64,000 nt of DNA from Rhexocercosporidium sp. MPI-PUGE-AT-0058. Its lineage: Eukaryota > Ascomycota > Leotiomycetes > Helotiales. Numbering within the stretch: position 1 is the stretch's first letter; each line of letters begins with the position of its first letter. The stretch lies in NCBI GenBank assembly GCA_020746875.1, contig JAGTJL010000019.1, forward strand, positions 806,001-870,000. Reading direction: 5' to 3'. Positions 1-12,205 of this stretch are shown piece by piece. Both the position numbers and the translations under genes were made by a program. Under the pieces are notes generated by a model. That model did not search any database and had not been told where the DNA came from. It worked only from the letters and a program-made list of their open reading frames with translations.

Positions 1-2923
1 GCATAGTTTTAAACACCCCACGCTGGCTGGCTCATCGGGATCTGCAAGCTGGAGTCTGGATCGATCTCAGCGGCAACGGGTCACTGAGTCTCTCCCGCGC
101 GCGAGGGATCCCAGGGACTTTCCTGTTGGAAGCCCGAAGGGGCAAGTGTCGCAATCGGATTCGAGAGGTCGTGAATCACTTCTTGGACGGGAATCTGCAT
201 CTAGGGGATTTGCCACTGCGCGCCCTTCCATCGGTTCTAGAAGAGCTTTTGATTCAACATGTGAGCGGCCAGCGACTGATACAAAACCTTCAACGAGAGT
301 TGACAACGGAAGTTCTAGAACAGTTGGCATACCTGTGTTTAGAGGGACACATGGTCATGGAGAATATCCCAGTGGACTTGAGAGTGATGGTGGAAGTCGC
401 CTAGGGCTGGGAGAGAGAAAGGAGACGACGGTTCACACAGTTGCAACAGAGACAACTCAACCGAGAACGGAGATGGACGATACAGGCCCAGACGGGAAGC
501 CTGGACATGGATCTGGTCGAGGAAATGGCCTACGAAAACTTTTAGGTTCGTGGGGTAAGAAGACCAACAGAGAGCAAATGAGTGGAAGTCCAGAGACCGA
601 CCGACTCAGGAAACCACTGCCTGCACTTCCTCAAATGGCACAAGAAGACCTTGGATTTCAGATTTCTATTCTCGGCTTCTCGGAGGAAAAACAGATTACC
701 CCAGCACAGCAAATGTTTGAGGCGAAGAAGGTTAGGCGAGAACAAAGACGAAGCATGAAAGAGAGCGGAGACTATCTTGGAGTCCAGGGTGCGAATCCAA
801 GAACTGGATACTGGGACGTCAGCAGTGGCAGTGAGCCAAGTCAGATGAGCGAAGAAACTAAGCGAAAACTCGATGAAGAAGCAAAAGAAGTAGCGGAAAG
901 AAAGAGAAGGTATGAAGAAGCTGAGATGAAACATCGGGTGGAACTTGAACGTGTTCAGACTATGAGAGAGAACAAGAAGAAAATGGAGAAGAAGATGAAG
1001 CAGAGAAGACGTGGGAAGTGGCAATTGAGTGAGAATGGATGGAGTAGTGTCGCCGAGCCTGACTTGAGTCCGATCATGCAGTCAGTAGTTGGAACTCCTA
1101 TCGTTGGTAAGTCGTCAAATGGGAGCAACTTGGGTTCAACTGACAATCTTCCCCAGAACTCTCTCCTGGAGATCGTCTATTTCCGATGCCCAGCGCTGCA
1201 GATCCTACGCCTTACGTTGACCAAACTGCCATTAAAGAAAAAGATTACTTTGGTCACAGACCTGTATCATCTCCGTTGAAACATGAGCATCGATCGACTG
1301 GAGCAGCATCCATACATTCCATACCCCGGAAACCTGTTGGTTCTCCGACACGTCGACAAGACAATGTGTCATCTATTACTACCATACATTACCCCGCGAC
1401 GTCAAGCCCGATTCGACCTGCGTCTATCATTAATTCGCCAGATGACCACAAGATAGAACAGACAGGCTTAGGCATATCCATAGCAGGAGGTAATGCCTCA
1501 GCGAAATCGGTGATGCCGCCGCCGTCGACAAGATCTCCCTCTCAAAGGTTGGAGTCTTTTTTAGAGAAGGCAGCCCAAATGGAAGAGTCAGGAGACCCAC
1601 AAGAAGAAAGAGCTTCAATGATCTCATTCCAGTCAGTCTCGACGAAACAGGTCCAGATCCACCGGCCGTCGGTCCAAAACCAGAGAAATCCCAGCAGACA
1701 GGCACGAATTATCACTTGCCTGAAAGAACTACCACCGGTCATACTGAAAGATCCATTCACAGCCAGCATCCCGTCGAACTCCCCAACGAAAGAATCGTTC
1801 CAAGTGGTATGCATAAGTCCACTTCTTTTTGCCTGCGTAGAACAATGTGCTGACTTCATTCTCACAGTGGATGCCGCCCACAATAATCAGGACAGAGCCA
1901 GACCATCCACTGTCATCCACAAACATGTTCATCACCACCACTACTGGAAACGATCATCGTCAGTACCTTCCCGGTCAGCTCGACGGCCAAGACACGAACG
2001 AAGATCGAGCGAGTGTGCCATCACTACAGCACAAGCTAAGCCGAATGCCTTTGAGAGTGGGTTCATTCCAGGACAGCAGACAGGGACAGCAGCAGAGCAC
2101 ATCGTACCAAACTCAACCAGCAGACACCGCTACATCATCGGTACACCAACTCGAACAGACGAAGGAACGGACCGCAAGATTATGTCAGATGGCTTCTCCC
2201 GGAGGAGAAAAGATGGAAATGAAGAGCACACCCATATCCATATCTATGTCCCTCACTCCCGAGAAGGACAAACAGGCAGCCCGCAACGCTGCGCTGATGG
2301 CATTTCAGCATCTCAAACATACTTTGGCTGTCAAAAAGGCAGAAGGTCAGAGCAAGGAGCAGCTTACTCCGCCAAAATTGAGGAGGAAGAAAGAAGAAGC
2401 AAAGAAAGAAGCCATTCGAGTAGCTCCAGGCGTCGAAGGAGGCACAGGAAGTCCTTCGAAAACTAAACAAAACATCAAAAGGGAGCCGAGCCCGAACCGA
2501 AAGAAGCCCGATTCTGGAGACAAGCTTGTCGTCCGCCATCCACATCCAGCGCCGAGAGCGGAGAATGCGGGGAAAGCGAAGAGTAAGAACATGAAATCTG
2601 TCGTGCTACATCAAGCTAGTACATCTCCAGTCAAAAGAGCCCCCAAGCAAGCACGCGCGCAGCTGTCAGTCGGCCAGGTGGTACTCGGTATGCTGCAGAA
2701 TGGATGGCTATTCGTGGAACCTGTCTTTAATCCGGAGTCCGATATCAGGAAGAGATTTGACAAACAGAGCCTGACTGGGCAAGATATCGGTCTATTCGTT
2801 GCGGCCGCACTCTTCTGCATAGGCATGTTCATCGTATTGGTCGCTCTCGTTCGGGTGGTGGGGATCGGATTACAAGCCCTGAGATCATTCGGTATTTTCT
2901 TTCGGCTCTTGATAGGAGTTTAG
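1..2923 (+). CDS. Coiled-coil protein with C-terminal membrane anchor (5' end outside window)
   Basis: The family was not recognised. The reading frame is already open at base 2 with no start codon, so the N-terminus lies upstream. I infer exons <1-1106, 1157-1806 and 1868-2923. Both introns (50 and 61 bp) have GT/AG ends and restore frame exactly. The protein is mostly low-complexity, rich in Ser, Pro, Gln and Arg. A charged coiled coil lies at about 847-1020 (Glu/Lys/Arg-rich, including KEVAERKRRYEEAEMKHR). A basic Lys/Arg-rich stretch follows at about 2340-2600. The last roughly 45 residues hold one strong hydrophobic segment (2788-2865, core FVAAALFCIGMFIVLVALV) and a short amphipathic tail. 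This looks like a tail-anchored or C-terminally anchored scaffold. The organelle cannot be told from sequence. The splice model is well supported; the function is unknown. Confidence 0.75.
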
Positions 2924-4165
2924 ATGTAAAGATGGGGTATAGTTAGGGTCCATGAAGATGCCTCCACTCGGGGATGGAAGGGGAAGGCATATCATTAATC
3001 TGTACTTCTCATTGGGCCATGAGCATCTGTTTAGGATTATTGTACGGGAATGCTTTCTGTTTGTACCATCCGGCCGCAGAAGCGGTGTACTTCTTGGGGC
3101 ACGGTATCATTGGGTTATAGTTTATGCTTCGCCATGCAGACGAGCTCAAGGTACGGTTCAAGGCTGCATGTAGATTATGTAGGTGGTTGAAAGAGGCGAG
3201 GGAGGGAGCTTGAAACCCCTTGGATCCGTTGGAAAGCATTGTTAGTATTGTTATGTCGCAATGGAAGTCTACCTGGTATGATTATCAGCTGTGTGCTTAG
3301 TGGTCGCTTGAGAAGAGGGGAAGAGAGGACGCGAATCAAAAACTTAAAAGTCCATTTTTGAGTTGATGCTCTGAATAGGTTTTAGATATCAGGCCATGAG
3401 AGCGAAAGTCCACAAGTATGAATGAACTCTGCAGGCGGGTACACTCCTGGCCCTCAGATGCGAATGCGAATGCAAATGCAAATGCAAGGCGATCATTCGT
3501 GAAACGAAAGAGTGGACGAAATTTACAGTATCCGATGAAGTGAATGGGTGGGTGAGTGACTTGCGAATAGTGGCAAGACAACAAGACTTTGTTTTGTTGA
3601 GCTGAGTTTCAACTTGACTTTTCACCTTGACTTGACTTTGTGCAAACACGAGAAGCTGACCGGAGCTCGTTCTTTCCATTCTTCTTCGACTTTATCCCGG
3701 ATCGGAGCCGAGTGAGCTTCTATGTTCCACGACCGCCGAGCATCTCTCTTTCGCCTGCGATGCCTTTGCCTCGATTCTCCATACTCGTGCGTGCTTGGCC
3801 ATTGACAGTATCTCGCTGCAAGATTCAGCCACGGACGATTATCGAGGAAATCACCACGGCCCAATTGACGTAGGTAATACTGCGCCTCTGATTGGCCACT
3901 GCACTACCGACCCCACTTCGCCCCCCGCCTCGGACAGGGATCTGCTACCCGATGTCGGCGCCGACAAGCTCCCATCCTGGACCAGACAGACCAGATACTG
4001 CAAGACACCCCGCACAAACAGACTTCCCTTCCTCCTCCCTTTCGACATTTAAACCTCCATTCTCCCCAATCTTCCCACGGGATACCTTCATTGTCCTCCT
4101 TTACTTCTTCCTCTTCTTCTCTGCCGGTTCAATTTCAAAAGAAACCCTCCCATACGTTGCCCATC
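2924..4165. other. Intergenic region with LEU1 promoter
   Basis: No convincing gene. The first part is 3' UTR of the upstream gene. A short hexamer repeat of the type GAATGC/AAATGC lies at about 3461-3486. The last 150 bases before the LEU1 start are C/T-rich, typical of a fungal 5' UTR. Confidence 0.6.
3861..3895. promoter_or_regulatory. Candidate CCAAT boxes and CRE-like site upstream of LEU1
   Basis: CCAAT at 3861-3865, an overlapping TGACGT at 3866-3871, and an inverted CCAAT (ATTGG) at 3891-3895 lie about 270-305 bases before the LEU1 start. CCAAT boxes are bound by the HAP/CBC complex in fungi. Such short motifs also occur by chance, so this is suggestive only. Confidence 0.3.
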
Positions 4166-6691
4166 ATGCCGACTGCTGAAGGACGTCCGCAGACTTTGTA
4201 CGATAAGGTTTTCCAAGACCATATCGTGGACGAGAGACTCGACGGCACGATCTTGCTTTATATTGGTACGTGGATTCCTTTCTATTACAAAGGTGAATAT
4301 AGTACTGACTTGCAGTTTATAGACAGGCATCTGGTTCACGAAGTCACTTCTCCTGTAGGCAGTCCCGAGTTTGTTTATTGTCTGCCAGTGCCACCGACTA
4401 ACTGAAACCCACAGCAAGCTTTTGAGGGATTGAAGAATGCTGGCCGGAAAGTCCGAAGACCTGATTGCACCCTCGCTACCACCGATCACGTGTGTTCCTT
4501 TCATAGACTGGCACAATTGTTCTCCATCCTCAATCTCAATGGCAGATCACTAACAGTTGTTCCATTCTAGAATGTTCCCACCACTTCGCGGAAAAACCTC
4601 AAGAACATCGAAACCTTCGTCGAGGAGGAGGATTCTAGACTCCAATGCATGACCCTTGAGGACAACGTCAAGGACTTCGGCATCACATACTTCGGTCTCG
4701 GAGACAAGCGTCAGGGCATCGTGCACATCATTGGCCCCGAGCAGGGCTTCACTCTCCCTGGTACGACAGTTGTCTGCGGCGACTCTCACACTTCTACACA
4801 TGGCGCCTTTGGAGCTCTGGCGTTCGGTATCGGTACCAGTGAAGTAGAGCACGTCCTCGCCACGCAAACCCTCATCACCAAGCGCAGCAAGAACATGCGT
4901 ATTCAAGTCGACGGCGAGCTTGCCCCTGGCGTCAGCTCGAAAGATATTATCCTCCACGCCATCGGACAGATCGGCACGGCTGGTGGAACTGGTGCTGTGA
5001 TTGAGTTCTGTGGATCGGCTATCGAGTCTCTTAGTATGGAGGCTCGTATGTCCATTTGCAATATGTCGATTGAGGGTGGTGCGAGAGCTGGTATGGTCGC
5101 CCCTGATGAGGTTACCTTCGAGTACCTTAAGGGTAGGCCACTGGCTCCAAAATACGATTCCGAAGAGTGGCATAAGGCTATCAAGTACTGGACTGGACTC
5201 AAGTCGGATCCAGGAGCGAAATACGATATTGATGTCTTCATAGACGCCAAGGATATCACTCCCACTGTTACATGGGGCACTTCTCCAGAGGATGTCGTCC
5301 CGATCACTGGGTCTGTTCCTGACCCATCCAAATTCGCGACCAAGGAGAAACAACAGGCTGGACAGAGAATGCTGGAGTATATGGGCCTTACTGCCGGTAC
5401 TCCAATGGAGGAGATTGTCGTGGACAAGGTCTTCATTGGTTCTTGCACGAATGCCCGTATTGAGGATCTCAGAGCAGCTGCTTCGGTTGTGAAGGGTAGA
5501 AAGGTTGCTGCGAACATCAAGCGAGCGATGATCGTTCCTGGCAGTGGTCTCGTCAAGGACAAGGCCGAGGCGGAAGGTCTCGACAAGATCTTCATTGATG
5601 CCGGTTTCGAGTGGCGTGAAGCTGGATGCAGTATGTGTCTTGGCATGAACCCAGATATCCTTGCACCAAAGGAGCGCTGTGCAAGTACCAGCAACCGTAA
5701 CTTCGAAGGTCGACAAGGAGCTGGTGGGAGAACTCATTTGGTCTCCCCTGTTACAGCTGCTGCTTGTGCTATTGTGGGCAAGCTTACTGATGTACGGAAA
5801 CTCGCTGACTGGAACGCCACACCTCGGAGAGCTTCCCCTCAACCTCAGATGGAAGTCAAGCCTCACGTCGATGAGCGAGTCGAGACTGATGATGATGAGC
5901 GTGAGGCCATTGGCGATCAGCCTGAAGACGGTGGCCCAAACACAAACACCATCTCAGCTGGTTCCTCCACCAGCCTTCCAAAATTCACTGTCTACAAGGG
6001 CATCGCGGCCCCATTAGACCGAGCAAACATCGACACGGACGCCATCATCCCCAAACAATTCCTCAAGACTATTAAGCGAACCGGTCTCGGCTCCGCCCTC
6101 TTCTACGCCCTCCGCTTCAACGAAGACGGCTCCGAAAAGCCCGAATTCGTCCTCAACCAACCCCAATACCGCAAATCCAAGATCCTCGTCGTCACTGGCC
6201 CTAACTTCGGCTGCGGTAGTTCTCGTGAACACGCCCCATGGGCCCTTCTCGATTTCGGAATCAAGTGTGTCATCGCCCCATCCTACGCCGACATCTTCTT
6301 CAACAACACCTTCAAGAACGGCATGCTACCCATCGCCATCACGAACCCCGAACACCTCTCTACCATTGCAGCCGAAGCGCACGCAGGCCGCGAAATCGAA
6401 GTCGATCTCCCGAACCAAGTCATCAACGATGCGTCTGGCAACAAGATCTGCTCTTTCGACGTCGAGGAGTTCCGGAAACACTGCTTAGTCAATGGCCTTG
6501 ATGATATTGGTCTCACGATGCAGATGGAGGATAAGATTAACGCGTTTGAGAAGAAGATGACTACTAATACGCCGTGGTTGAATGGCTCGGGGTATTTGAA
6601 GAGAGGCAAAAATGGACGGCTTGCGGCGAAGGCTGTTCCGGTGAAGAAGACGAATAGGGGTGAAGAGATTAAGGAGCCGCTTGATTGGTAG
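4166..6691 (+). CDS. LEU1: 3-isopropylmalate dehydratase (isopropylmalate isomerase)
   Basis: Converts 2-isopropylmalate to 3-isopropylmalate in leucine biosynthesis; a [4Fe-4S] enzyme of the aconitase superfamily. Exons are 4166-4265, 4323-4354, 4415-4489 and 4571-6691, giving 775 residues, close to the roughly 779 of yeast Leu1. The second exon is only 32 nt. The large LeuC-type domain runs from the N-terminus to about residue 480. Iron-sulfur ligands are visible as SCTNAR (Cys about 361) and GCSMCLG (Cys about 422 and 425). An acidic linker follows, then the LeuD-type swivel domain from about residue 540, with [15 protein letters not shown] and [11 protein letters not shown] (about 617). 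Fungi carry both halves as one chain, whereas bacteria use separate LeuC and LeuD. The start [14 protein letters not shown] fits the family and follows a pyrimidine-rich leader. Very secure. Confidence 0.97.
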
Positions 6692-8192
6692 ACGGGAGTC
6701 TATCTCTTCTCGGCTTCTTTCCTTTTCGTTTTTCTTCTCTTGGAGGTCTTCTTAGCGGAAAATCACAGATGTGAGACCTAGACAGCCTTCAATGGCTTGT
6801 ACGATGTTGCACGACATGGAGTTTGACATCCCATCTTATCGTATTCACTCGTGAGATAAATGGATGTATGGCGGTCTTTTTACGTTGCGATCCTGCTCAT
6901 TTGCGGTGATTTTCAATACTGAGATTAGCATTTAGGAGGTTGCAAGTCAGGGATGTGGAGTGCGATGATCTTACGCTCTGCGTGCATGCTTGACTTTTCA
7001 AAGTCTGGCCAGGTGATTTGGTCTTATTAGCGCAAAAAAAAAAAATGGAATGGATTGCGGATTGCGATCTAGATGTGATTGCAAGAAGCGAAAGAACAGA
7101 CACACGAATGCAATATGAGAAAGAAAACATCAAAAAGTCACTCGTGATAATACTACGGATACACTGTAGAGAGCGGTATCTGAGAGAGCACGTGTTTGAA
7201 CTGGATTTTTTTCTTTTCTTTGCCTAACTAAGCTTAAGTGAAAATCGAGGTGACTTGGTGACTTGGTGGTATTGACATGACGATAATTTGGTTTGTTGAA
7301 GAGATCAAGAGATGAGGAAGGGAATGGTACTTTTCCCATGTGCTAATTAATGTGCTAATGTGCTAATGTGCTAGGATGGGATGGGGAAATAACCATTTTC
7401 CCCCTTGAGATTGTCCGATACTAATGCAGGATGCAGCGAGGGATGTTCTCGATGGATTGGATGGTATTGATTGTGTTAGGTATGGACGGACGGAGAGAGA
7501 GAGAGAGAGAGTACTTGGAGGTACGTAAGGGGGTAGAAGGTGGGTCTCGTCCACCCAAGTATTCTGCCTTACCATTTGAAGGAAGTTTATGGAGAAAATT
7601 CTAGAACTCCAGACTGTTGATTGGGAGAATAACCTCCCCGCCTGACATGGGCGGACGAGACCCACCTTCTACCCCCTTCCGTACTTGGAGGCACTTGGTG
7701 TTTGTCTTGCTTGGACTGACCCTTGTTTAATTACTTATTCGGTGACTCACTTGGTTGTTTGACACACTAGGTTGTGGGTACTACTACTGAGTCCTACTCG
7801 GAGAGAGTGAGGAAGGGAGTGGATTAGTGGACTAGTGGATTGGTGGAATAGTAAACTGGTGACTTTACTCAATTCAATCTGAATATGGTAGCATGTGTAG
7901 GATTAATAGACAGAATCTCTCTGTGTGATTCTTTCTACCTGATATGTAGTATATCTATTTGCATATACAAAGCTCGTGCCTGTGACATTATTGCACCTTG
8001 CTTTTATCCATCCCATGCATCTATGCTCTCGCTCTCCACTTCGCTGTATATTATATATTACAGACCTGCGCTATGCATATCAAAAACCAACGCCGATAAG
8101 AAACTTGCCACCCACTCCATTACTCGTTAACAATATGCATTCTCAACGGAAGAAAGGTTCATCATGACCCGACGTCGTAAGGTAGAGTTCCC
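6692..8192. other. Intergenic region between convergent LEU1 and MFS gene
   Basis: No gene seen. It contains the LEU1 3' UTR, an 8-base repeat of the type TGTGCTAA near 7340-7373, a GA dinucleotide run at about 7492-7511, and the MITE-like inverted repeat described separately. Confidence 0.6.
7511..7690. mobile_element. MITE-like element with 36-bp terminal inverted repeats
   Basis: The left arm 7521-7556 and right arm 7649-7684 are inverted copies matching at 34 of 36 positions, separated by 92 bases with no coding potential. The sequence TTGGAG lies directly outside both arms (7515-7520 and 7685-7690). Counting the shared GTAC, GTACTTGGAG is repeated at 7511-7520 and 7681-7690. Long terminal inverted repeats, small size and a flanking direct duplication are what a non-autonomous DNA transposon leaves. 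I saw no second copy in the window, and no transposase, so the superfamily is open; a 9-10 bp duplication would fit Mutator-like elements. Confidence 0.6.
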
Positions 8193-10155
8193 TCACAACT
8201 TCACCGGATAATTCTTCCTAATCTTCGCACCAAAGCGGTAGATAAGCAACGGCGCAGGTATCAATACTATGGCAATGAACCCCAATAAGGAGTTTCCCCA
8301 TCCTAGTCCTAGAGCTGCGTACATGTACGGGCCGGCGAGGGGAGGAAAGCACCGAAGAGAGAGCGAGAGACGGTCAGGGCTGCGATGGCAGAGGCGGCGA
8401 ATTCCGGGAAAGAGTCGATGATGTATGTCTGAATGGGGATAAATATTCCCATCATGCCGAAGCCGAATGGGATGAGGCCGATGACTGGCACGATCCACTG
8501 GGGGTGTTAGCTTGGCTTCTTGTTTGGATTGGAGGCTGGGGGGAAAAGCTTTGTTTGGGCCAAGAGTATAACCGAGAAAAATAGGGGGGCATACGTGGAC
8601 ACCTTTATCCGCGCTCCATCCATACCAAAAAAAAGTGACAGGGATGAAGCCAGCGAAGAATATACAAGCTGGTAAGCGCATTTCGGGCTCGAATTGGCCA
8701 TTGTTGGCTTTCGTCATGCGAACTACCGTCGCATCTGAGAGTTTAGCTACCACAGCCACGCCGGTGAAGAAGCCGAGTCCGAGTCCAATGTATGCGAGTC
8801 CACCTATCTCGGGATCCCAACCATATGTCTGTTGAAATACCTGCGTGATGGTCGTGAAAAGAAGGTAGAGGAGGCCGTAGGTCACGGCCATGTAAAGAGA
8901 TAGGAGAAAGACAATGGGTGAGAGGAATAGCATCTTTAGCGGTCGGACAATGCCGTTCCGAAGGACTTGCCGGGGTGTTTGCCCTGGGCCCTCGGGATCA
9001 TAACAACTGCGGAGAGAAGGACGGTTGAGTTCTTTTTGGAGGCCTATGTGGGTCAGCGATCTATGTTGTTCAGAAGCAGAGGGATGTTGGAGTGTACTTA
9101 CGAGCTACCTTCCGGGCCATCAACACTCTGTGGTTAGTCTCTCGGTTGAAAAGCTCAATCCCGAGAGAGACAACAGTTCCAGATATAAGAAGGATCCAGA
9201 ATACCCATCTCCACCCAATTCGTTGAGCGATGAACCCACCACAGACTGGTCCAATGACAGGACCAAACAGGGGCCCCAAGCTATACACCGCAGTTGCGGC
9301 ACCTCTTCGATCGGTAGGGAAAATATCCGCGATGACACCGCCGCCGATTGTCAAACATCCAGAACCACCAATACCAGCCAAGAACCGAAATACTATTAGA
9401 GCCGGCAGATTTGGAGCCAGAGCACAACCAATCTGCCAAACACAGAAGAACGCGTTTGCTCCCGTCAAGACGAACCGACGACCAAATATCTCGCAGAGTG
9501 GTGCTAGTATAAGGGGACCAACAGCATATCCCAGCACGAATATAGAAACGGTAAGTGAGCTAAGGATGAGCGAGTCGTTGTGGAAATCTTTGTTCATGAA
9601 GGAGACACCGGGCGCGAACATTGAAGAAGCCAGAGGCGAGATGAATGTAATGCTACCCAGTAGAGAGATGAGCAACCATTTGCGCTTCTCTGAGAAATTG
9701 AGGGGCATCTCCGGATCATCTTGTGATTCCCACCCCACGATATCATTATCCAAGTCCGAAAGAGGCAGACGTGCTGGAGCTAGACGTGCCTTTTTGCTCT
9801 TCGAGCTGAGGTTCGTAGCTATTCGGGATACTCGAGTTCGCGTACTTGTTCTGCTGTTAAGGCGGGATATTTCGTTGTCATCTTTTCGAGGGCCGGCTTT
9901 TATCGAGGCTCGGGACTGTTTCGGTTAGTTAGTGTTCATATTGGAGGAGAGGAAACGGCTAACGCGTTCTCTTTCGAGATCATCCTGATGCCCTTGATCC
10001 ATCTGCTCTGCCTCTTCATATCCGATATCTGGCTCACCTCTGGCTCCCTCATGTTTGACAGTCTTCTCATTGTCAGAATTATATGCCGTAGATCCTGACC
10101 CAGTGGTTCCTTTCTCAGGATCTACACCCTTCTCGACATCTCGTACAAAAGTCAT
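8193..10155 (-). CDS. MFS multidrug transporter (DHA1-like) with a 1-nt frameshift near the C-terminus
   Basis: Twelve-helix proton-coupled drug or polyamine exporter of the plasma membrane, by family. Exons on the minus strand are 10155-9964, 9915-9102, 9043-8595 and 8497-8193, with introns of 48, 58 and 97 bp that keep phase. The N-terminus is a hydrophilic tail of about 120 residues. The first helix block begins after PLNFSEKRKW. Family motifs include LCEIFGRR, RFLAGIGGSG and RPLKMLFLSPIVFLLSLYMA. In the last exon the frame reading SRSLFGAFLP must shift by one base to continue as LAGPYMYAALGLGWGNS at the G4 run 8339-8342 (C4 on the coding strand), then runs to the stop in YPVKL. No plausible intron fixes this. 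It is either an inactive allele losing the last helices or an assembly error. Family assignment is secure; substrate unknown. Confidence 0.88.
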
Positions 10156-12205
10156 TGTTGTGCCCGTTGTGCGCTGATCAATATGAGGGAAGCGGGAGCT
10201 GCGTCCACAGCAATTCTAACTCGTGGGTTGGAAGGGTGGGAGTCAACAGAGCATGTGGACTGGACAGTAGGAAGCGAGTTGTGAATAATCGCGGGCAGGC
10301 GAAACGAAAGCACGAGGGAAGAGACGTGCAACCAACCGTTGCAGGAGGAGATGAGAGAGAAGAGAAAGAGAAAGAGAAGAGGACATGCAGATGGGATACA
10401 AAGAGAAATACCTGCCTTCTTAACCTGGCTTGGTCTGGCCCGCAGCTCTCTCTCTCTCTCCCCAGGTTGTTGTTGCTCTGGGTTCATGTTTTGGTATGGA
10501 TTGTGCAGCTGTTCGGCAAAAAAGTGTTGCCGGCTTGGATTATGTATGGGAGAGTGGAAAATCGAAGTCGCCCCTCCCTTGACAAGGGATGGGGGGGCAC
10601 TAAAAGGGAACTAAAGGGGAACTAAAGGCACTAAAGCACACCAAGCTTTAGCCGAGACTCACTCGGACCTGCTAGCGGTGCACAAGTCATGCACAAAACA
10701 TGCACAAAACATCATGTACAAACAGCACTTGCATAATGGGGTGGCCGTGTGCATATTTCTGCGCCTGGTTGCTGCGTTGTGCAGCTTGTGCAGCTTGTGC
10801 AGCTTGTGCAAGTCTTCACAACTCCCACAGTTCCGCGCCTCTTGGCGCTAGTGAACGGCGGTGGCTTACACAACTCCGGCTCTTTCACCACCACCATCAT
10901 TTCCATCCGCACGGACGGCCACTTTATGCTCGTGTTCTTATGAATGTTCGTACTTCTAATTTCGTACCGTACCATCTTTAAGGTTCACCAGTCTTTCGAG
11001 ACTTTCGATCACACGTTGGAGCCAAAGCGTTATGTTTCTGGAAGGCTGTGATCTCACTCCTTCATCCCTTGCTTGCCATCCATAGTCCACCCCCAGCCCT
11101 GGTCAGGACGGAGATGATCACCATCGCGACCACCTCTTCAGGCTCAATAATCCCCTCGCATATAGGGAAGCTTCTTCACCGCAACAACATCGACATAGAC
11201 AACGGTGGCAGAGCAATCTGTCGTTCCCTCGAAGGGACCCGCATTTAGATAAGTTTAATGCCAGAGGGTCTTTTGCCTCAGACCTGCATGTTTGATGGCC
11301 GGCCGTGACACCCTTCTTCAACTCGGGCGGAAAGCTACTTCCACAGTTCCACAGGACTTCTACAGTATATACCTTCATCCCGACATGCGAAAGCCTTTGG
11401 TTAGCATCTTGAGGCTATAATAAGCTTTGGTATCGAGGCCAAAGCGACAACCATCTACCCGAAGTGCTGCCCTGTGTCACACAGCCAAGACGGGGAGTCG
11501 TCATTCTGCTGCATACATCCGTGAATGAATTGAACACTTTATTTCCATGCCTCTTGAGTCTTTTTCCGATGTGTACTTCAACACTGTTCTTGTACCTGCT
11601 GTTACTTTAATCTGTAGCGCCTTGCAATCATCAAGGTAGGTGGTCTGCAGTCACCTCTTCCAATCGGTAGACTGCACCTGCACAGCAAGGCTACCGTTGC
11701 GGTGGATCTTGAGCCACCACGACGCTCGTGCTGTTGAGCTTGTAGGTTCGCTCCTCCTTTTTATTTTTCTATTTTTTTTGGTGGTTCAACGGGCATTTCC
11801 ATAAGTATCAGTCGATGTTTTCTATCAGTTCTTCTTATCAGCATTTCTGTCCGCCGCAGTCTGAATTTGTCAAGAATTTCAATTTTTGTAGGCCGAGGTC
11901 AGGCTGGCATATGACTAGGGCAACATATTTGATTTGCCTTATCAGACTGCAGTCACCATGTCGACAAACGTGCCCTGCTAGAGCGCTCGAGGAATGTTGG
12001 CTAGCCTATCACGGACAGCTCGCATTCCACTGCTTGTTTACGTGGGAAGGTCGCTACTTTGGTACTGGAATGTTGGCTTGTAAAGACCGATTATTGTACG
12101 ATTCACTGCCGCCCCTCTCTCACGCAACAACCCCGATCAACAACTTCATCGCTTCCACGCAGCTGTACTTCCACACAGCAGCTTTGGAACCTTCGTTTGG
12201 TCAGG
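10156..12205. other. Long intergenic region between divergent MFS and metalloprotease-like genes
   Basis: About 2 kb with no supported gene. It holds several short direct repeats: CTAAAGG-type units at about 10600-10640, a GCACAAAACAT-type repeat near 10690-10712, and a 9-base CAGCTTGTG tandem at about 10779-10811. An ATG-initiated frame at 11815-12219 shows no family resemblance and overlaps the start of the next gene, so I read it as leader sequence. Confidence 0.55.
10779..10811. repeat. Tandem 9-bp repeat
   Basis: Three to four copies of the 9-base unit CAGCTTGTG lie about 0.6 kb upstream of the MFS start on the minus strand. Simple minisatellite; no function inferred. Confidence 0.7.

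Noticed and set aside
3694..3704. CCGGATCGG as a possible Leu3 site upstream of LEU1
   Set aside because: Leu3-type sites need CCGG-N2-CCGG (CCG-N4-CGG); here the spacing is only three bases.
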